Shown here piece by piece: positions 27,068 to 35,953 of a stretch of 64,000 nucleotides of DNA. Positions within the stretch are counted from its first letter, which is position 1. Each line of letters begins with the position of its first letter. The stretch spans positions 131,006-195,005 of the forward strand of contig CAYMRD010000002.1 in the NCBI GenBank assembly GCA_964392775.1. Direction: 5' to 3'. Below the pieces are notes generated by a model. That model was not told the origin of the DNA. It worked only from the letters and a program-made list of their open reading frames with translations, and did no database searches. The DNA is from UKL13-3 sp964392775 (GTDB lineage: Bacteria > Bacteroidota > Bacteroidia > UKL13-3). The position numbers were made by a program, and so were the translations under genes.

Positions 27068-28477
27068 ATGATTCACAAAATAACCCTTATTCTATTATTG
27101 CTTCCATTTGTTTCGGGGGCACAATCTGCCTATAACCTTACACTGTTATCTCATTTCAACGACACCACATTGCAGCATGTAGACGGGGATCAGATTTGGA
27201 ATGATGTGATGGGGTGGAAAGACACCGTTAAAAACCGGGAATACCTGATTGCGGGCAGTACGGATTCGATTTATTTTTTCGACATTACCAACCCTTCTCA
27301 AATGGTGAAGTGTGATGTAGAATTTGGTCATTCCCGCGGTGCCATTAACCGTGATTACGACACCTACGATCATTTCGTGTATTGTGTATCCGATAAAACA
27401 TCCTCTTTGGGATCCCTTCAGATTTTTGATATGCAATACCTTCCCGATTCGGTTCACAAGGTGTACGATGACGATATGCACAGTGTTAATACCCATACTC
27501 TGTTTATTGAAGCAGCCAGTAAACGATTGTACTTATGTGCAAACTCCTACCGTCCATCCGGTTTCCGAACCATGGCGATACTGTCGTTGGAAAACCCCGA
27601 ATCACCAACGCTTATCGGTCAACTGGACAACTCTCAAGGCTGTCCGTATACACACGAAGTTTTCGTAAAAAATGATACTGCTTATTGCTCATGCGGCAAC
27701 AATGGATTGTTTGTATATGATGTGAGCAATCCCCAACAAACGGTATTATTAAGTTCGATTGTTGCACCTTATCCCGGCAACGGTTATAACCATAGCAGCT
27801 GGCTTGACAGCAGCGGGCGTTATTTGATGTTTACGGATGAAAACCAGGGATCACCCATAAAGGTATATGACATGAATGATTTTGGTGCGCCTGATCTTGT
27901 CACCTATTTTAATTCGCATCCCAATGCATTACCTCATAATGCCTACTGGAAAGGGCGTTTTGCTTATGCTTCCTCTTACGAAGATGGCGTATATGTATAT
28001 GACATGCAATCCATTGCAGCAGGTGTAAAACCAACCATAGCCGGTTATTACGATACGTATCCTAAAAACACAACCGGTGTTTATAATGGGTTTCATGGGT
28101 GTTGGGGAGTTTGGCCATTTTTGCCATCAGGTGTTATTCTGGCAAGCGATATCAGCGAAGGGTTGTTTGTATTGCAAGCTTCGCCTGCAATGGGTTTAAA
28201 CACTCTTGACAATCCTGTTGTGACCACAAACGTATTCCCGAACCCGTTTACCGAAACAACTACTGTAACATTGTCTTCTCCCATCAAACAAAACATTCAG
28301 ATAGAAGTATTGAATATGCAAGGACAACTGCTCTGTCATTTGCAAACAGAAATTTCACCTGAACACGATCGTATTGAGCTAAAAGAAATTCCCGGACAAG
28401 CCAGCGGGCTGATGCAACTGCGGATTACAGGCAGTAATTTTGTAATTCATAAACCCCTTCTAAAAATCAAACAATGA
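27068..28477 (+). CDS. Choice-of-anchor B (LVIVD-repeat) secreted protein, T9SS type A
   Basis: 469 aa. The start is ATG 27068; a TTG three codons earlier lies inside the -7 box. The signal peptide runs to about residue 19 (FVSGAQ). Residues about 22-380 are a beta-propeller of LVIVD-like blades (REYLIAGSTDSIYFFDITNP, GLFVYDVSNPQQ, EDGVYVYDMQS), the choice-of-anchor B family. The family words WNDVMGW, PHNAYWKG and GCWGVWPFLPSG are present. The C-terminus (about 390-469, VFPNPFTETTTV) is the T9SS type A sorting domain. It lies next to a paralogue with the start codons overlapping the stop (ATGA). Ligand unknown. Confidence 0.9.
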   Translation: MIHKITLILLLLPFVSGAQSAYNLTLLSHFNDTTLQHVDGDQIWNDVMGWKDTVKNREYLIAGSTDSIYFFDITNPSQMVKCDVEFGHSRGAINRDYDTYDHFVYCVSDKTSSLGSLQIFDMQYLPDSVHKVYDDDMHSVNTHTLFIEAASKRLYLCANSYRPSGFRTMAILSLENPESPTLIGQLDNSQGCPYTHEVFVKNDTAYCSCGNNGLFVYDVSNPQQTVLLSSIVAPYPGNGYNHSSWLDSSGRYLMFTDENQGSPIKVYDMNDFGAPDLVTYFNSHPNALPHNAYWKGRFAYASSYEDGVYVYDMQSIAAGVKPTIAGYYDTYPKNTTGVYNGFHGCWGVWPFLPSGVILASDISEGLFVLQASPAMGLNTLDNPVVTTNVFPNPFTETTTVTLSSPIKQNIQIEVLNMQGQLLCHLQTEISPEHDRIELKEIPGQASGLMQLRITGSNFVIHKPLLKIKQ

Positions 28478-29904
28478 AAAGAGTAATTGCATTCTTAATA
28501 TCACTCGTATGGGTGTCCACATCAATCGCTCAAAATGTGTCATTGAGAATGCAACTCCTCGGCCATTGGAACGATACCAATCTGGCATCTCAAATCAACG
28601 AATTTGCGCAAGACCAACAGGTTTGGAATGATTTAACCGGTTGGACCAACCCCAATGATGGCAAAGAATATGTGATTATTGGCTCGATTGACTCTACGTA
28701 TTTTTTCGACATCAGCAAACCTGATTCCATTGTTAAATGTGCTGTATACCCCGGACGAACACGGTCGGTGAACCGTGATTATGATGTATACAAAAACTAT
28801 GTGTATTGCGTTTCGGATAATGGCCCGCCCGGTGTACTGCAAATCATCGACCTGCAATACCTGCCCGATTCCATTCATGTGATTGTAGAAGATTCGAGTA
28901 TCTGTTCGCGGGTACATTCTTTATTTGTTGACAGTACCAGCAAACGACTGTATTTTCATGCCGGCAGTAAATATGATCCCCAACACACGGATGGTATCAT
29001 TCGATACGACCAACTGGTATTGTCGATTGAAGACCCTGAACATCCAATCGTTATTGGTGAACTCAGACAACCTGTATGTGGACGTGTGCATGAAGCCTAT
29101 TACAGGAACGATACTGCTTATTGCTCTTGCGAATACCGTGGTCTGCATGTGTTTGATATGCGCAACCCGGATAGCATGGTTTACCTGGGTGGAGTCTCCC
29201 CTCCTTATCCTTACAATGGATACAACCACACCAGCTGGGTAGACCCCAGTGGTAAATTTGTGGTGTTTAATGACGAAGTTCCCGTAGGGCTTCCCATGAA
29301 ACTATACAGCATGAATCTTTCAAGAGGCGAATTTGATTTTGAGACCTTGTTCAACTCCCACCCCGGAGCAACACCTCACAATGTTATCTGGAAAGAAAAC
29401 CTCTTATACACATCGGCCTACGAAGATGGTGTGGTCATCTGGAATATGAGCAACCCTTATAACCCGCAAATTACCGGGTATTACGACACCTATCCGCAAA
29501 ACCCTGATGGAACATACAAGGGAATGACCGGTTGCTGGGGTATTTATCCTTTCTTCAAATCGGGCATTATTGCAGCCAGCGATATGCGCAATGGATTGTT
29601 TTTATTGAAATACGATCCCTCTCTGGGTATAGATAAACATCAACAAACCTCAAACCGGTTCAGCATCTATCCCAACCCGTTTACCGGTTCAGCTTCACTC
29701 CATATCAACAGTCCTTCGAGGCAAAAAACCAAAATCCTCATCCTCAACAGCAACGGCCAAATTCTGCTCAACAAACACTTTGATTTGTTTGAAGGCGAAA
29801 ATGACCTTAAACTTGAAGAAGTTTCGGGATGGGCGCAAGGCGTGTATCTGTTGGAAATACAGACAGATAACGCAGTTATGCACCACCGGCTGGTTAAGCA
29901 ATAA
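28474..29904 (+). CDS. Choice-of-anchor B secreted protein, T9SS type A (tandem paralogue)
   Basis: 476 aa, a diverged duplicate of the preceding gene with the same architecture: signal peptide (residues 1-19), propeller of LVIVD-type blades (KEYVIIGSIDSTYFFDISKP, GLHVFDMRNPD, EDGVVIWNMSNPY) and the closing words GCWGIYPFFKSG. The C-terminus FSIYPNPFTGSASLHI is the T9SS type A domain. The start overlaps the upstream stop by 4 nt and the next gene begins 3 nt after its stop, so at least three genes share one mRNA. The copies are clearly diverged, so the duplication is not recent. Confidence 0.9.
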   Translation: MKRVIAFLISLVWVSTSIAQNVSLRMQLLGHWNDTNLASQINEFAQDQQVWNDLTGWTNPNDGKEYVIIGSIDSTYFFDISKPDSIVKCAVYPGRTRSVNRDYDVYKNYVYCVSDNGPPGVLQIIDLQYLPDSIHVIVEDSSICSRVHSLFVDSTSKRLYFHAGSKYDPQHTDGIIRYDQLVLSIEDPEHPIVIGELRQPVCGRVHEAYYRNDTAYCSCEYRGLHVFDMRNPDSMVYLGGVSPPYPYNGYNHTSWVDPSGKFVVFNDEVPVGLPMKLYSMNLSRGEFDFETLFNSHPGATPHNVIWKENLLYTSAYEDGVVIWNMSNPYNPQITGYYDTYPQNPDGTYKGMTGCWGIYPFFKSGIIAASDMRNGLFLLKYDPSLGIDKHQQTSNRFSIYPNPFTGSASLHINSPSRQKTKILILNSNGQILLNKHFDLFEGENDLKLEEVSGWAQGVYLLEIQTDNAVMHHRLVKQ

Positions 29905-29907
29905 CGG

Positions 29908-31797
29908 GTGATAACAACTAGAATACGATTTTATTTAACAGCATTTTGGATGACTTGCGGATGGATGGCCGCAGCGCAAGACTCCACCCGCATCATTCCT
30001 CCTTCAACCCGTGTTATGAATGAGCGTCAGTTTGACCGCAATCAAAACTGGAACGATATTGATACTTCCATCAATCGTCAGGAAATTTTCCAACCCACCT
30101 TTGCAAAATATATTGTCTTTCAGGATTTGGGGAACTTTGGGTCGGCCAACCGCCCCTTATTGTTTGATGTGAACCGGGAGGTGGGCTTTCAATATGCTTA
30201 CAATCCTTTCGGTCTGTTTTTTTTCAATCCCGGAGAAACGCAGTATATCAATACCAAAACGCCTTATACCGATTTATTTTATGCCCAGGGAACCGAAAAA
30301 CTTATTTTCCTCAAGGCAAAGCACGCTCAAAACATCACACCCCGGTGGAATATGGGTATTGATTACCAGCGCATCTCATCCAATGGTTTTTTACCACGTC
30401 AGTACACCAGTTTGTACAATGTTCAGTTTTTTACTGCTTTCCAAAACAAAAGCAAACGATATACATTATTAGCCAGTGTTACCTGGAACAAGGCTCTCAC
30501 TGAAGAAAGCGGAGGTATCAGGAATGATTCATTGTACGAGAACCTAAGTGGCAACAATAAAGTGGTAAGTCCAAAGTTAAGTGCCGCTCAAACCCGTACC
30601 AAAAGCCGTGTTGGTTATATCAAACAATACTGGAGTCTTGGTTCGGCACACTACCAATACAAGGATGATGATACCCTGTACGATTTTAAACCGCACTCGC
30701 ATATCTCATATACTTTGAAGGGAGAACAACTGAATTATATTTTTGAGAATACCGGCAATTCCGATTCCACCATTATGCCACATCAGTATTATGATACCGG
30801 AACCAGCACGTATGACTCTGCCTACTATGGCAATCTTGAAAACACTTTAGCCATCCACTTATTCAACGATAAAGAAGCGCAGCAAAAAGACAGTGTCAGG
30901 CGTTACCTCGGAGCCTCGATCAGCCACAACCTGATTGCGGTTGCTCAAAACCCGTTTATCCGCAACTACCAGAATATAACGGCCAATATGGTTTTTGAAA
31001 ACAATGCGCTCAAAAACTATACACTCTCTTACAGTGCACTCGGAGGATTGACCGTTGCCGGCTACAACAGTGGTGATTTTAAAGCTGCCGGAACCCTGCG
31101 TTTCCGTTTCCCTTTGTTTGATGTGAGTGCCAGCGGATCGGTGCAGTATTACCGTCCCGATTACAATATGCAGTTATTTAAAGCCAATGCCTTCATCTGG
31201 GAAAATAACTTTAACAAGATTGGTATCACAAAACTGGGTGGAACTCTTAAAACCAGAAACTGGAAGCATAACGCCACCCTTCAGTTTAACAATTTCCTGG
31301 TAGACAACTGGGTATATGCCGGCACCGATGCCACTCCAAAACAGGATGCCGGTTCCTTTGTCATTCAAACCATTACCTTATCTAAAACGGTACAGATTTG
31401 GAAGTTTTTTCTGGAGCACGAACTCATGTTGCAGCAATCATTTAGCGATGTGGTAAGAGTACCAAAAGCCGGAGGAATGCTGCGTTATTATTTTGCTTCT
31501 GCTGTTTTCCGCAAACTCAGGTTTCAAGTCGGTGCTTCCGTGTTTTACAACACCGCTTATTACGGCAATGGTTACAATCCCGCCAACCGATTATTCTTCC
31601 TTCAAAACACAACCAAAATTGGTAACTATCCAATCATCGATCCATTTGTTGTTGCCGAAATCAAGCGCGCCAGCTTTTTTGCCAAATACGAACATGTAAA
31701 TCAGGATTGGATCAACAGCGGTTATTATTACACCCCACATTATCCTGTTTCATTGCGCTCATTCAGGTTTGGTGTTCGCTGGCGTTTTTACGATTAA
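29908..31797 (+). CDS. Porin_10-type outer-membrane porin
   Basis: 629 aa with a GTG start at 29908, supported because the first 24 residues then form a signal peptide ending WMAAAQ. The mature protein opens with a short plug-like part (FQPTFAKYIVFQDLGNFGSA) and PLLFDVNREVGFQYAYNPFG, words typical of the 'putative porin' family of Bacteroidota. Many amphipathic strands with aromatic girdles follow, ending RFGVRWRFYD, where the last residues form a terminal strand although the final residue is Asp. The gene begins 3 nt after the choice-of-anchor B stop. It probably permits passage of small solutes; specificity unknown. Confidence 0.88.
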   Translation: MITTRIRFYLTAFWMTCGWMAAAQDSTRIIPPSTRVMNERQFDRNQNWNDIDTSINRQEIFQPTFAKYIVFQDLGNFGSANRPLLFDVNREVGFQYAYNPFGLFFFNPGETQYINTKTPYTDLFYAQGTEKLIFLKAKHAQNITPRWNMGIDYQRISSNGFLPRQYTSLYNVQFFTAFQNKSKRYTLLASVTWNKALTEESGGIRNDSLYENLSGNNKVVSPKLSAAQTRTKSRVGYIKQYWSLGSAHYQYKDDDTLYDFKPHSHISYTLKGEQLNYIFENTGNSDSTIMPHQYYDTGTSTYDSAYYGNLENTLAIHLFNDKEAQQKDSVRRYLGASISHNLIAVAQNPFIRNYQNITANMVFENNALKNYTLSYSALGGLTVAGYNSGDFKAAGTLRFRFPLFDVSASGSVQYYRPDYNMQLFKANAFIWENNFNKIGITKLGGTLKTRNWKHNATLQFNNFLVDNWVYAGTDATPKQDAGSFVIQTITLSKTVQIWKFFLEHELMLQQSFSDVVRVPKAGGMLRYYFASAVFRKLRFQVGASVFYNTAYYGNGYNPANRLFFLQNTTKIGNYPIIDPFVVAEIKRASFFAKYEHVNQDWINSGYYYTPHYPVSLRSFRFGVRWRFYD

Positions 31798-31800
31798 TAC

Positions 31801-33657
31801 ATGAAAGTTTTTACCGGTTACCTCTCGCGTTTGCTGTTGTTTTGGTTATTGCTGTTTGTATTGCAGCAATTTATTTTCCTCATCATACATGCCGATACGA
31901 CTGTTTACACACCTGCAACACTCCTGATTAATTTGTATAAAGGTTTGGTGATGAACCTTGCAACCTGCGTATACATTTTATTGTTGCCAATGGTATTAGC
32001 CATTGCAGGTTTATACATCAACATCTCCTCTTTCATCAACTCATTTGTGCTGTGGTACAACCGTGTGATGATTGTGGTTTGTTGCTGGATTGCAGCCATC
32101 GACTTAGGTATCTACCGCATGTGGGGAACCAAAATAACCAGCCGTGCGCTGGCCTATATGAATGACGCTTCGGAAGTGATTCCAACATTGTTTACCACTG
32201 ATAATCTGGGTTTGTTTTTAGTATTGCTGGCGCAGGTTGCTTTTTTGATTTGGCTGGCGAACAACATTGTAACACCATTTTCGAAAGTAAATACCACTCT
32301 TGCACAACGTATAAGCCTTTCGCTTTTTCTTCCGGCCATTGCTTTTATTGGCTTACGCGGAGGAACCGAAAATGTACCACTCAACCGCAACCAGGTGTTT
32401 TACTCCCAGCACTCGGTGTACAATTACGCTGCACTCAATGGATTTTGGAACCTTGCCGACCTGCTCAACAAACCTTTGGAGAGCAACGAAAATCCGTACC
32501 GGTATATGGAACCTCAGCTTGCACAACAACTGCTTGCAACCATGCACCATGAAACGGGCGACAGCAGCCTGAGCATACTCACCACCACCCGGCCCAATAT
32601 CGTTTTTATATTTTTAGAAAGCTGGTCGGCTGATGTGATAGAATGTTTGGGTGGCGAGAAAAATATCACACCAAAGTTTTGCGAAATAGCCAAACAAGGA
32701 GTTTTGTTCACCAACTGTTACGCCACCGGATTCCGCACCGAACAAGGAATGCTGGGATTACTGAGCGCCTACCCCGCTCAACCCGTCAGTTCCATCATCA
32801 AACAATTTGGCAAGTTTGACAAGCTGCCTAACCTGTACCGCACCCTGCACAATCAGGGTTATCATACTTCATTTTATTCGGGTGGCAGCTTACAGTTCGA
32901 TAATATCGAAGGATACCTGCGCTCGGCCGGAGTAGATAAGATGGTGGGCGAACATGAATGGTCATTTACCAAATACACACATTGGGGCGCGTATGATGAA
33001 GAAACATTTGCAATGCATCTTGAAGAGTTGGGAACATTTCCTCAACCTTTTATGAGCGGCATGACGACCATGATTACCCACGAAGCTTTTGAGGGTGATG
33101 TTCCGGTATATTATACCGGTGATGCCGACAAAACAAATGATGCCTACCGCAACTCCATGCATTATGCCGACAGTTGCCTCTATGTTTACCTTACTCAGGC
33201 CCAACAACAACCCTGGTATGCAAACACTTTGTTTGTTGTGGTTGCCGACCATGGTTGCCGTTTCCCTAAAAAACGCAACAACTTTGAAGCCGGGCGCCAT
33301 AAAATTCCGATGCTGCTGATTGGTGGCGCTTTAAAACCCGAATACCGTGGTTATGTAGACCGGCACATCGCTTCACAGCTGGATGTTCCGCATACGTTAT
33401 TGGCTCAGATGCAACTGCCTGCCGGTGAATATACGCGTAGCAAAAACCTGTTGAATACCCGGACTCCACATTTTGCCTATTACGCTTTCGATAATGGATT
33501 TGGGTTGATTACCGACACCCAAACCGTTATTTATGACCATACCCGCCAGCTCGAAACCACCGGAAACACCGATACAAAGCTGCTGAACTTCGGTAAAGCC
33601 TACCTGCAAACCAATTTTCAGGACAACCTCGACTATGCCGAAATAAAGCATAAGTAA
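31801..33657 (+). CDS. LtaS-like phosphoglycerol transferase/sulfatase-fold membrane enzyme
   Basis: 618 aa. Four to five transmembrane helices lie in the first 200 residues, followed by a periplasmic sulfatase-fold domain (about 265-600). Catalytic features of the LTA synthase superfamily are visible: PNIVFIFLESWS (metal Glu), YATGFRTEQGMLGLLSAYP (nucleophile Thr in FRTEQG), THWGAYDEETF and VVADHG with the metal Asp and His. In Gram-negative bacteria such enzymes add phosphoglycerol or phosphoethanolamine-like groups to glycans or lipid A, and the substrate here is unknown. It begins 3 nt after the porin stop, completing a four-gene run. Confidence 0.9.
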   Translation: MKVFTGYLSRLLLFWLLLFVLQQFIFLIIHADTTVYTPATLLINLYKGLVMNLATCVYILLLPMVLAIAGLYINISSFINSFVLWYNRVMIVVCCWIAAIDLGIYRMWGTKITSRALAYMNDASEVIPTLFTTDNLGLFLVLLAQVAFLIWLANNIVTPFSKVNTTLAQRISLSLFLPAIAFIGLRGGTENVPLNRNQVFYSQHSVYNYAALNGFWNLADLLNKPLESNENPYRYMEPQLAQQLLATMHHETGDSSLSILTTTRPNIVFIFLESWSADVIECLGGEKNITPKFCEIAKQGVLFTNCYATGFRTEQGMLGLLSAYPAQPVSSIIKQFGKFDKLPNLYRTLHNQGYHTSFYSGGSLQFDNIEGYLRSAGVDKMVGEHEWSFTKYTHWGAYDEETFAMHLEELGTFPQPFMSGMTTMITHEAFEGDVPVYYTGDADKTNDAYRNSMHYADSCLYVYLTQAQQQPWYANTLFVVVADHGCRFPKKRNNFEAGRHKIPMLLIGGALKPEYRGYVDRHIASQLDVPHTLLAQMQLPAGEYTRSKNLLNTRTPHFAYYAFDNGFGLITDTQTVIYDHTRQLETTGNTDTKLLNFGKAYLQTNFQDNLDYAEIKHK

Positions 33658-33685
33658 GCGCTCGTTTTTTACCCCGGTCGCCCCT

Positions 33686-33693
33686 TATATTTG
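33686..33693 (+). promoter_or_regulatory. -7 box for gldC
   Basis: TATATTTG matches TAnnTTTG and ends 19 nt before the ATG. A T-run at 33665-33670 is the only -33 candidate. Confidence 0.5.
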
Positions 33694-33712
33694 CCATTCA
33701 ATTGAATACATC

Positions 33713-34084
33713 ATGAGTAACGAAAAGACAAACGAAATCGTAAAACAAACACAAATCCGCTTTGACGTGATGCTGGATAAAGAAAATCTCCCTGTACAAA
33801 TCCAGTGGGATGCCGATGATGCGGATATAGATGGTAAGCAGGAAGCCAAATCCGTTCTGCTGGCTTTATGGGATGGCGTTCAGCAAAACGCTATGCGCAT
33901 TGACCTTTGGACCAAAGACATGAACGTTGAAGAGATGAACCTGTTTATTTTTCAAACCCTTTCAACCTTAGGCGATACATACGAACGCGCTACCAACAAT
34001 GCAGAAATTGCTGAAGAAATCCGTGAATTTGCGCACCACTTCGGGCACAAGGCCGATGTATTCGGACCGGATCATAAACATTAA
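33713..34084 (+). CDS. gldC: Gliding motility protein GldC
   Basis: 123-aa acidic cytoplasmic protein. The sequence IRFDVMLDKENLPVQIQWDADDAD and the following KQEAKSVLLALWDGVQQNAMRIDLWTKDM are the recognisable GldC core; the length matches the family. GldC supports, but is not absolutely required for, Bacteroidota gliding and T9SS function; its exact role is unclear. The other gld/spr genes are not in this window, though several T9SS cargo genes are. It is transcribed on its own, with its own -7 box, and is followed by a stem-loop repeat. Confidence 0.92.
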   Translation: MSNEKTNEIVKQTQIRFDVMLDKENLPVQIQWDADDADIDGKQEAKSVLLALWDGVQQNAMRIDLWTKDMNVEEMNLFIFQTLSTLGDTYERATNNAEIAEEIREFAHHFGHKADVFGPDHKH

Positions 34085-34106
34085 AACAATAGTTGATTGG
34101 TTGATT

Positions 34107-34171
34107 AAGTAATTAAGTTGGTTAGGTAAAATCACATTCTAATGCTCATTTACTTAATTACCTAATTACTT
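34107..34171. repeat. Imperfect stem-loop downstream of gldC with a loop shared at 50297-50335
   Basis: Arms at 34107-34130 and 34149-34171 (AAGTAATTA...GTAAA against TTTAC...TAATTACTT) pair imperfectly around an 18-nt loop. The loop and inner arm match the reverse complement of about 50297-50335 downstream of uvrA with only two substitutions over 27 nt. Confidence 0.6.
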
Positions 34172-34227
34172 TCCCAAGTTGATTAAGTAAGACCTTCAAT
34201 AAGTAATTATCACCATCACAAAATACA

Positions 34228-35178
34228 ATGACAGATTACAGAACATACGCAAAAGCAGTGTTTCAGATTGAAGCCAAAGCCGTGGCTGATTTGAGCAAAC
34301 AACTGGACGACAATTTTAACAAAGCTGTTAAAACCGTGCTCAACAGCAAAGGTCGCTTGGTGATTTGCGGTGTTGGAAAATCGGGATTGGTGGGTGCTAA
34401 AATATCGGCAACACTGGCCAGTACAGGCACTCCGAGCATGTTTATGCATCCTGTTGAAGCCTTTCATGGCGATTTGGGTATGCTCAAAAAAGAGGATGTA
34501 CTCGTGGCTATCTCCTACTCGGGCGAAACCGAAGAACTTTTAAAACTGATTCCGTATATCAAAGCGGCTTCCATCAAGGTAATCGGCATGAGTGGTAATC
34601 CCAACTCTACTCTTGCCAAAAACAGCGACTTCCACCTCAACGTAAAAGTATACAAAGAAGCTTGTCCGCTGGCACTGGCTCCAACTTCATCCACCACAGC
34701 AACACTTGCCATGGGCGATGCACTGGCCGTTGCCCTGATGAAAGCCCGCAATTTTAAACCTGAAGATTTTGCAAAGTTTCATCCGGGTGGAAGCTTGGGT
34801 CGTAAGCTCTTGACCACCGTTGAAAGTTGCATGTTTAAAGATAAACTACCAATGGTTGCTCCCACCGATTCCATTCAACAGGTAATCAATACCATGAGCA
34901 GCGGACGGTTGGGACTGGCAGTGGTTACAATCAAACAAAAAGTAACAGGCATTATCACCGATGGCGATTTGCGCAGGGCTATGGACAAGCACACTTCGAA
35001 GCTGTTTGATCTGAAAGCCAAAGATATTATGACGGCTAAACCCCGTACCATCTCCAAAGAAATGATGATGGCTGAGGCTGAGGAGCTGATGACCAATCAT
35101 AAGATAACATCTTTACTGGTGGCCAATAAAACCGGCAAACTCGAAGGTATAGTGCAGATTTACAGTCTGACGAAATGA
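34228..35178 (+). CDS. kdsD: D-arabinose-5-phosphate isomerase (KpsF/GutQ family)
   Basis: Interconverts ribulose-5-phosphate and arabinose-5-phosphate, the first step towards Kdo for LPS, in the cytoplasm. The 316-aa product has an SIS domain (about 35-175) with GVGKSGLVGAKISATLASTG and FHGDLGML, then two CBS domains (about 200-316; GRLGLAVVTIKQKVTGIITD and KITSLLVANKTGKLEGIVQI). The length matches the family. It overlaps the GNAT gene by 4 nt, and kdsA, the next enzyme but one in the pathway, lies 776 nt downstream, so the assignment to Kdo synthesis is well supported by context. Confidence 0.95.
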   Translation: MTDYRTYAKAVFQIEAKAVADLSKQLDDNFNKAVKTVLNSKGRLVICGVGKSGLVGAKISATLASTGTPSMFMHPVEAFHGDLGMLKKEDVLVAISYSGETEELLKLIPYIKAASIKVIGMSGNPNSTLAKNSDFHLNVKVYKEACPLALAPTSSTTATLAMGDALAVALMKARNFKPEDFAKFHPGGSLGRKLLTTVESCMFKDKLPMVAPTDSIQQVINTMSSGRLGLAVVTIKQKVTGIITDGDLRRAMDKHTSKLFDLKAKDIMTAKPRTISKEMMMAEAEELMTNHKITSLLVANKTGKLEGIVQIYSLTK

Positions 35179-35702
35179 TTGCTCCCGTCCTCTATTCACA
35201 ACGTTTAGTATTAAGGGCCGTTACCCGTAACGACCAGCAAAAGGTATTTGAAGGACTCTCAAACCCTGATATTATCAAATACTTTGGCATCAGCTACAGC
35301 ACCTTTGAAGATACCTCCAAGCAAATAGACTGGTACGAGAAAAGCCAAAACGAGAATACAGGGCAAGCTTGGGCCATTATCTTTAATGAACAATTTGTAG
35401 GCATCATCGGCATTTACAATGTAAACTGGCAACACCAGAATGCCGAAACCGGTTATTGGATATTTCCAGAATATTGGAATCAAGGCATAACAACAGAAGC
35501 TTTGCAAACCGTTTTACACCATGCCCAAACCGACCTTAAACTGCACCGCATTTGTGCAGATGTAGAACCAGAACATATTGCCAGCAAAGCCCTTTTACAT
35601 AAATGTGGATTTGAACACGAGGGCACCAAACGTGAATGTGAACGCAAAGATGGGGTGTATATCAACCTTGAAACTTGGTCGGTATTGTTTCCGGAGAATT
35701 GA
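35175..35702 (+). CDS. GNAT-family acetyltransferase (RimJ/RimL-like)
   Basis: 175 aa with the fold of N-acetyltransferases acting on protein N-termini or small molecules. It opens with YSQRLVLRAVTRND, has the acetyl-CoA region YWIFPEYWNQGITTEALQTV, and ends with the RimL-type RICADVEPEHIASKALLHKC and FEHEGTKRECERKDGVYINL. It overlaps kdsD by 4 nt and so is probably translated with it, but no functional tie to Kdo synthesis is evident. Substrate unknown. Confidence 0.9.
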   Translation: MIAPVLYSQRLVLRAVTRNDQQKVFEGLSNPDIIKYFGISYSTFEDTSKQIDWYEKSQNENTGQAWAIIFNEQFVGIIGIYNVNWQHQNAETGYWIFPEYWNQGITTEALQTVLHHAQTDLKLHRICADVEPEHIASKALLHKCGFEHEGTKRECERKDGVYINLETWSVLFPEN

Positions 35703-35724
35703 CATCCAACACACCACATCTATC

Positions 35725-35924
35725 GTCCCTGACGAGACACATTAAGTCGATTAAAGAATATACAATCCCTACGGGATTTCAGGACACTTAAGCAGAGACT
35801 TTATACCAATATTTTGTCCCTAACGGGACGAACGCTTTACTTACTCTTCACTATTTCATAATCCCATAGGGATTATATACTGTTAACCGACACTACAACA
35901 AATCCTGCTAATCCCATAGGGATT
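35725..35924. repeat. Array of five short palindromes (REP-like) upstream of kdsA
   Basis: Palindromic units of the form (A)TCCC-n3/4-GGGA(T) lie at 35725-35738 (degenerate, GTCCCTGACGAGAC), 35764-35778 (AATCCCTACGGGATT), 35816-35829 (GTCCCTAACGGGAC), 35858-35876 (AATCCCATAGGGATT core, 19 bp in all) and 35910-35924 (AATCCCATAGGGATT). The spacing is 39-52 nt and the flanks contain TATA-rich words (ATACTGTTAACC, ATATTGGTAAACC). No RAYT-like transposase gene lies in the window. Confidence 0.75.
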
Positions 35925-35941
35925 TTATATTGGTAAACCCA

Positions 35942-35949
35942 TACTTTTG
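35942..35949 (+). promoter_or_regulatory. -7 box for kdsA four nt before the ATG
   Basis: TACTTTTG matches TAnnTTTG exactly and ends 4 nt before ATG 35954, implying a leaderless or near-leaderless transcript. It lies directly after the last REP-like palindrome. Confidence 0.5.
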
Positions 35950-35953
35950 CAGC

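Noticed and set aside
35725..35924. CRISPR array
   Set aside because: Repeat units are short palindromes of 14-19 bp, spacers do not have constant length, and no cas genes are present.
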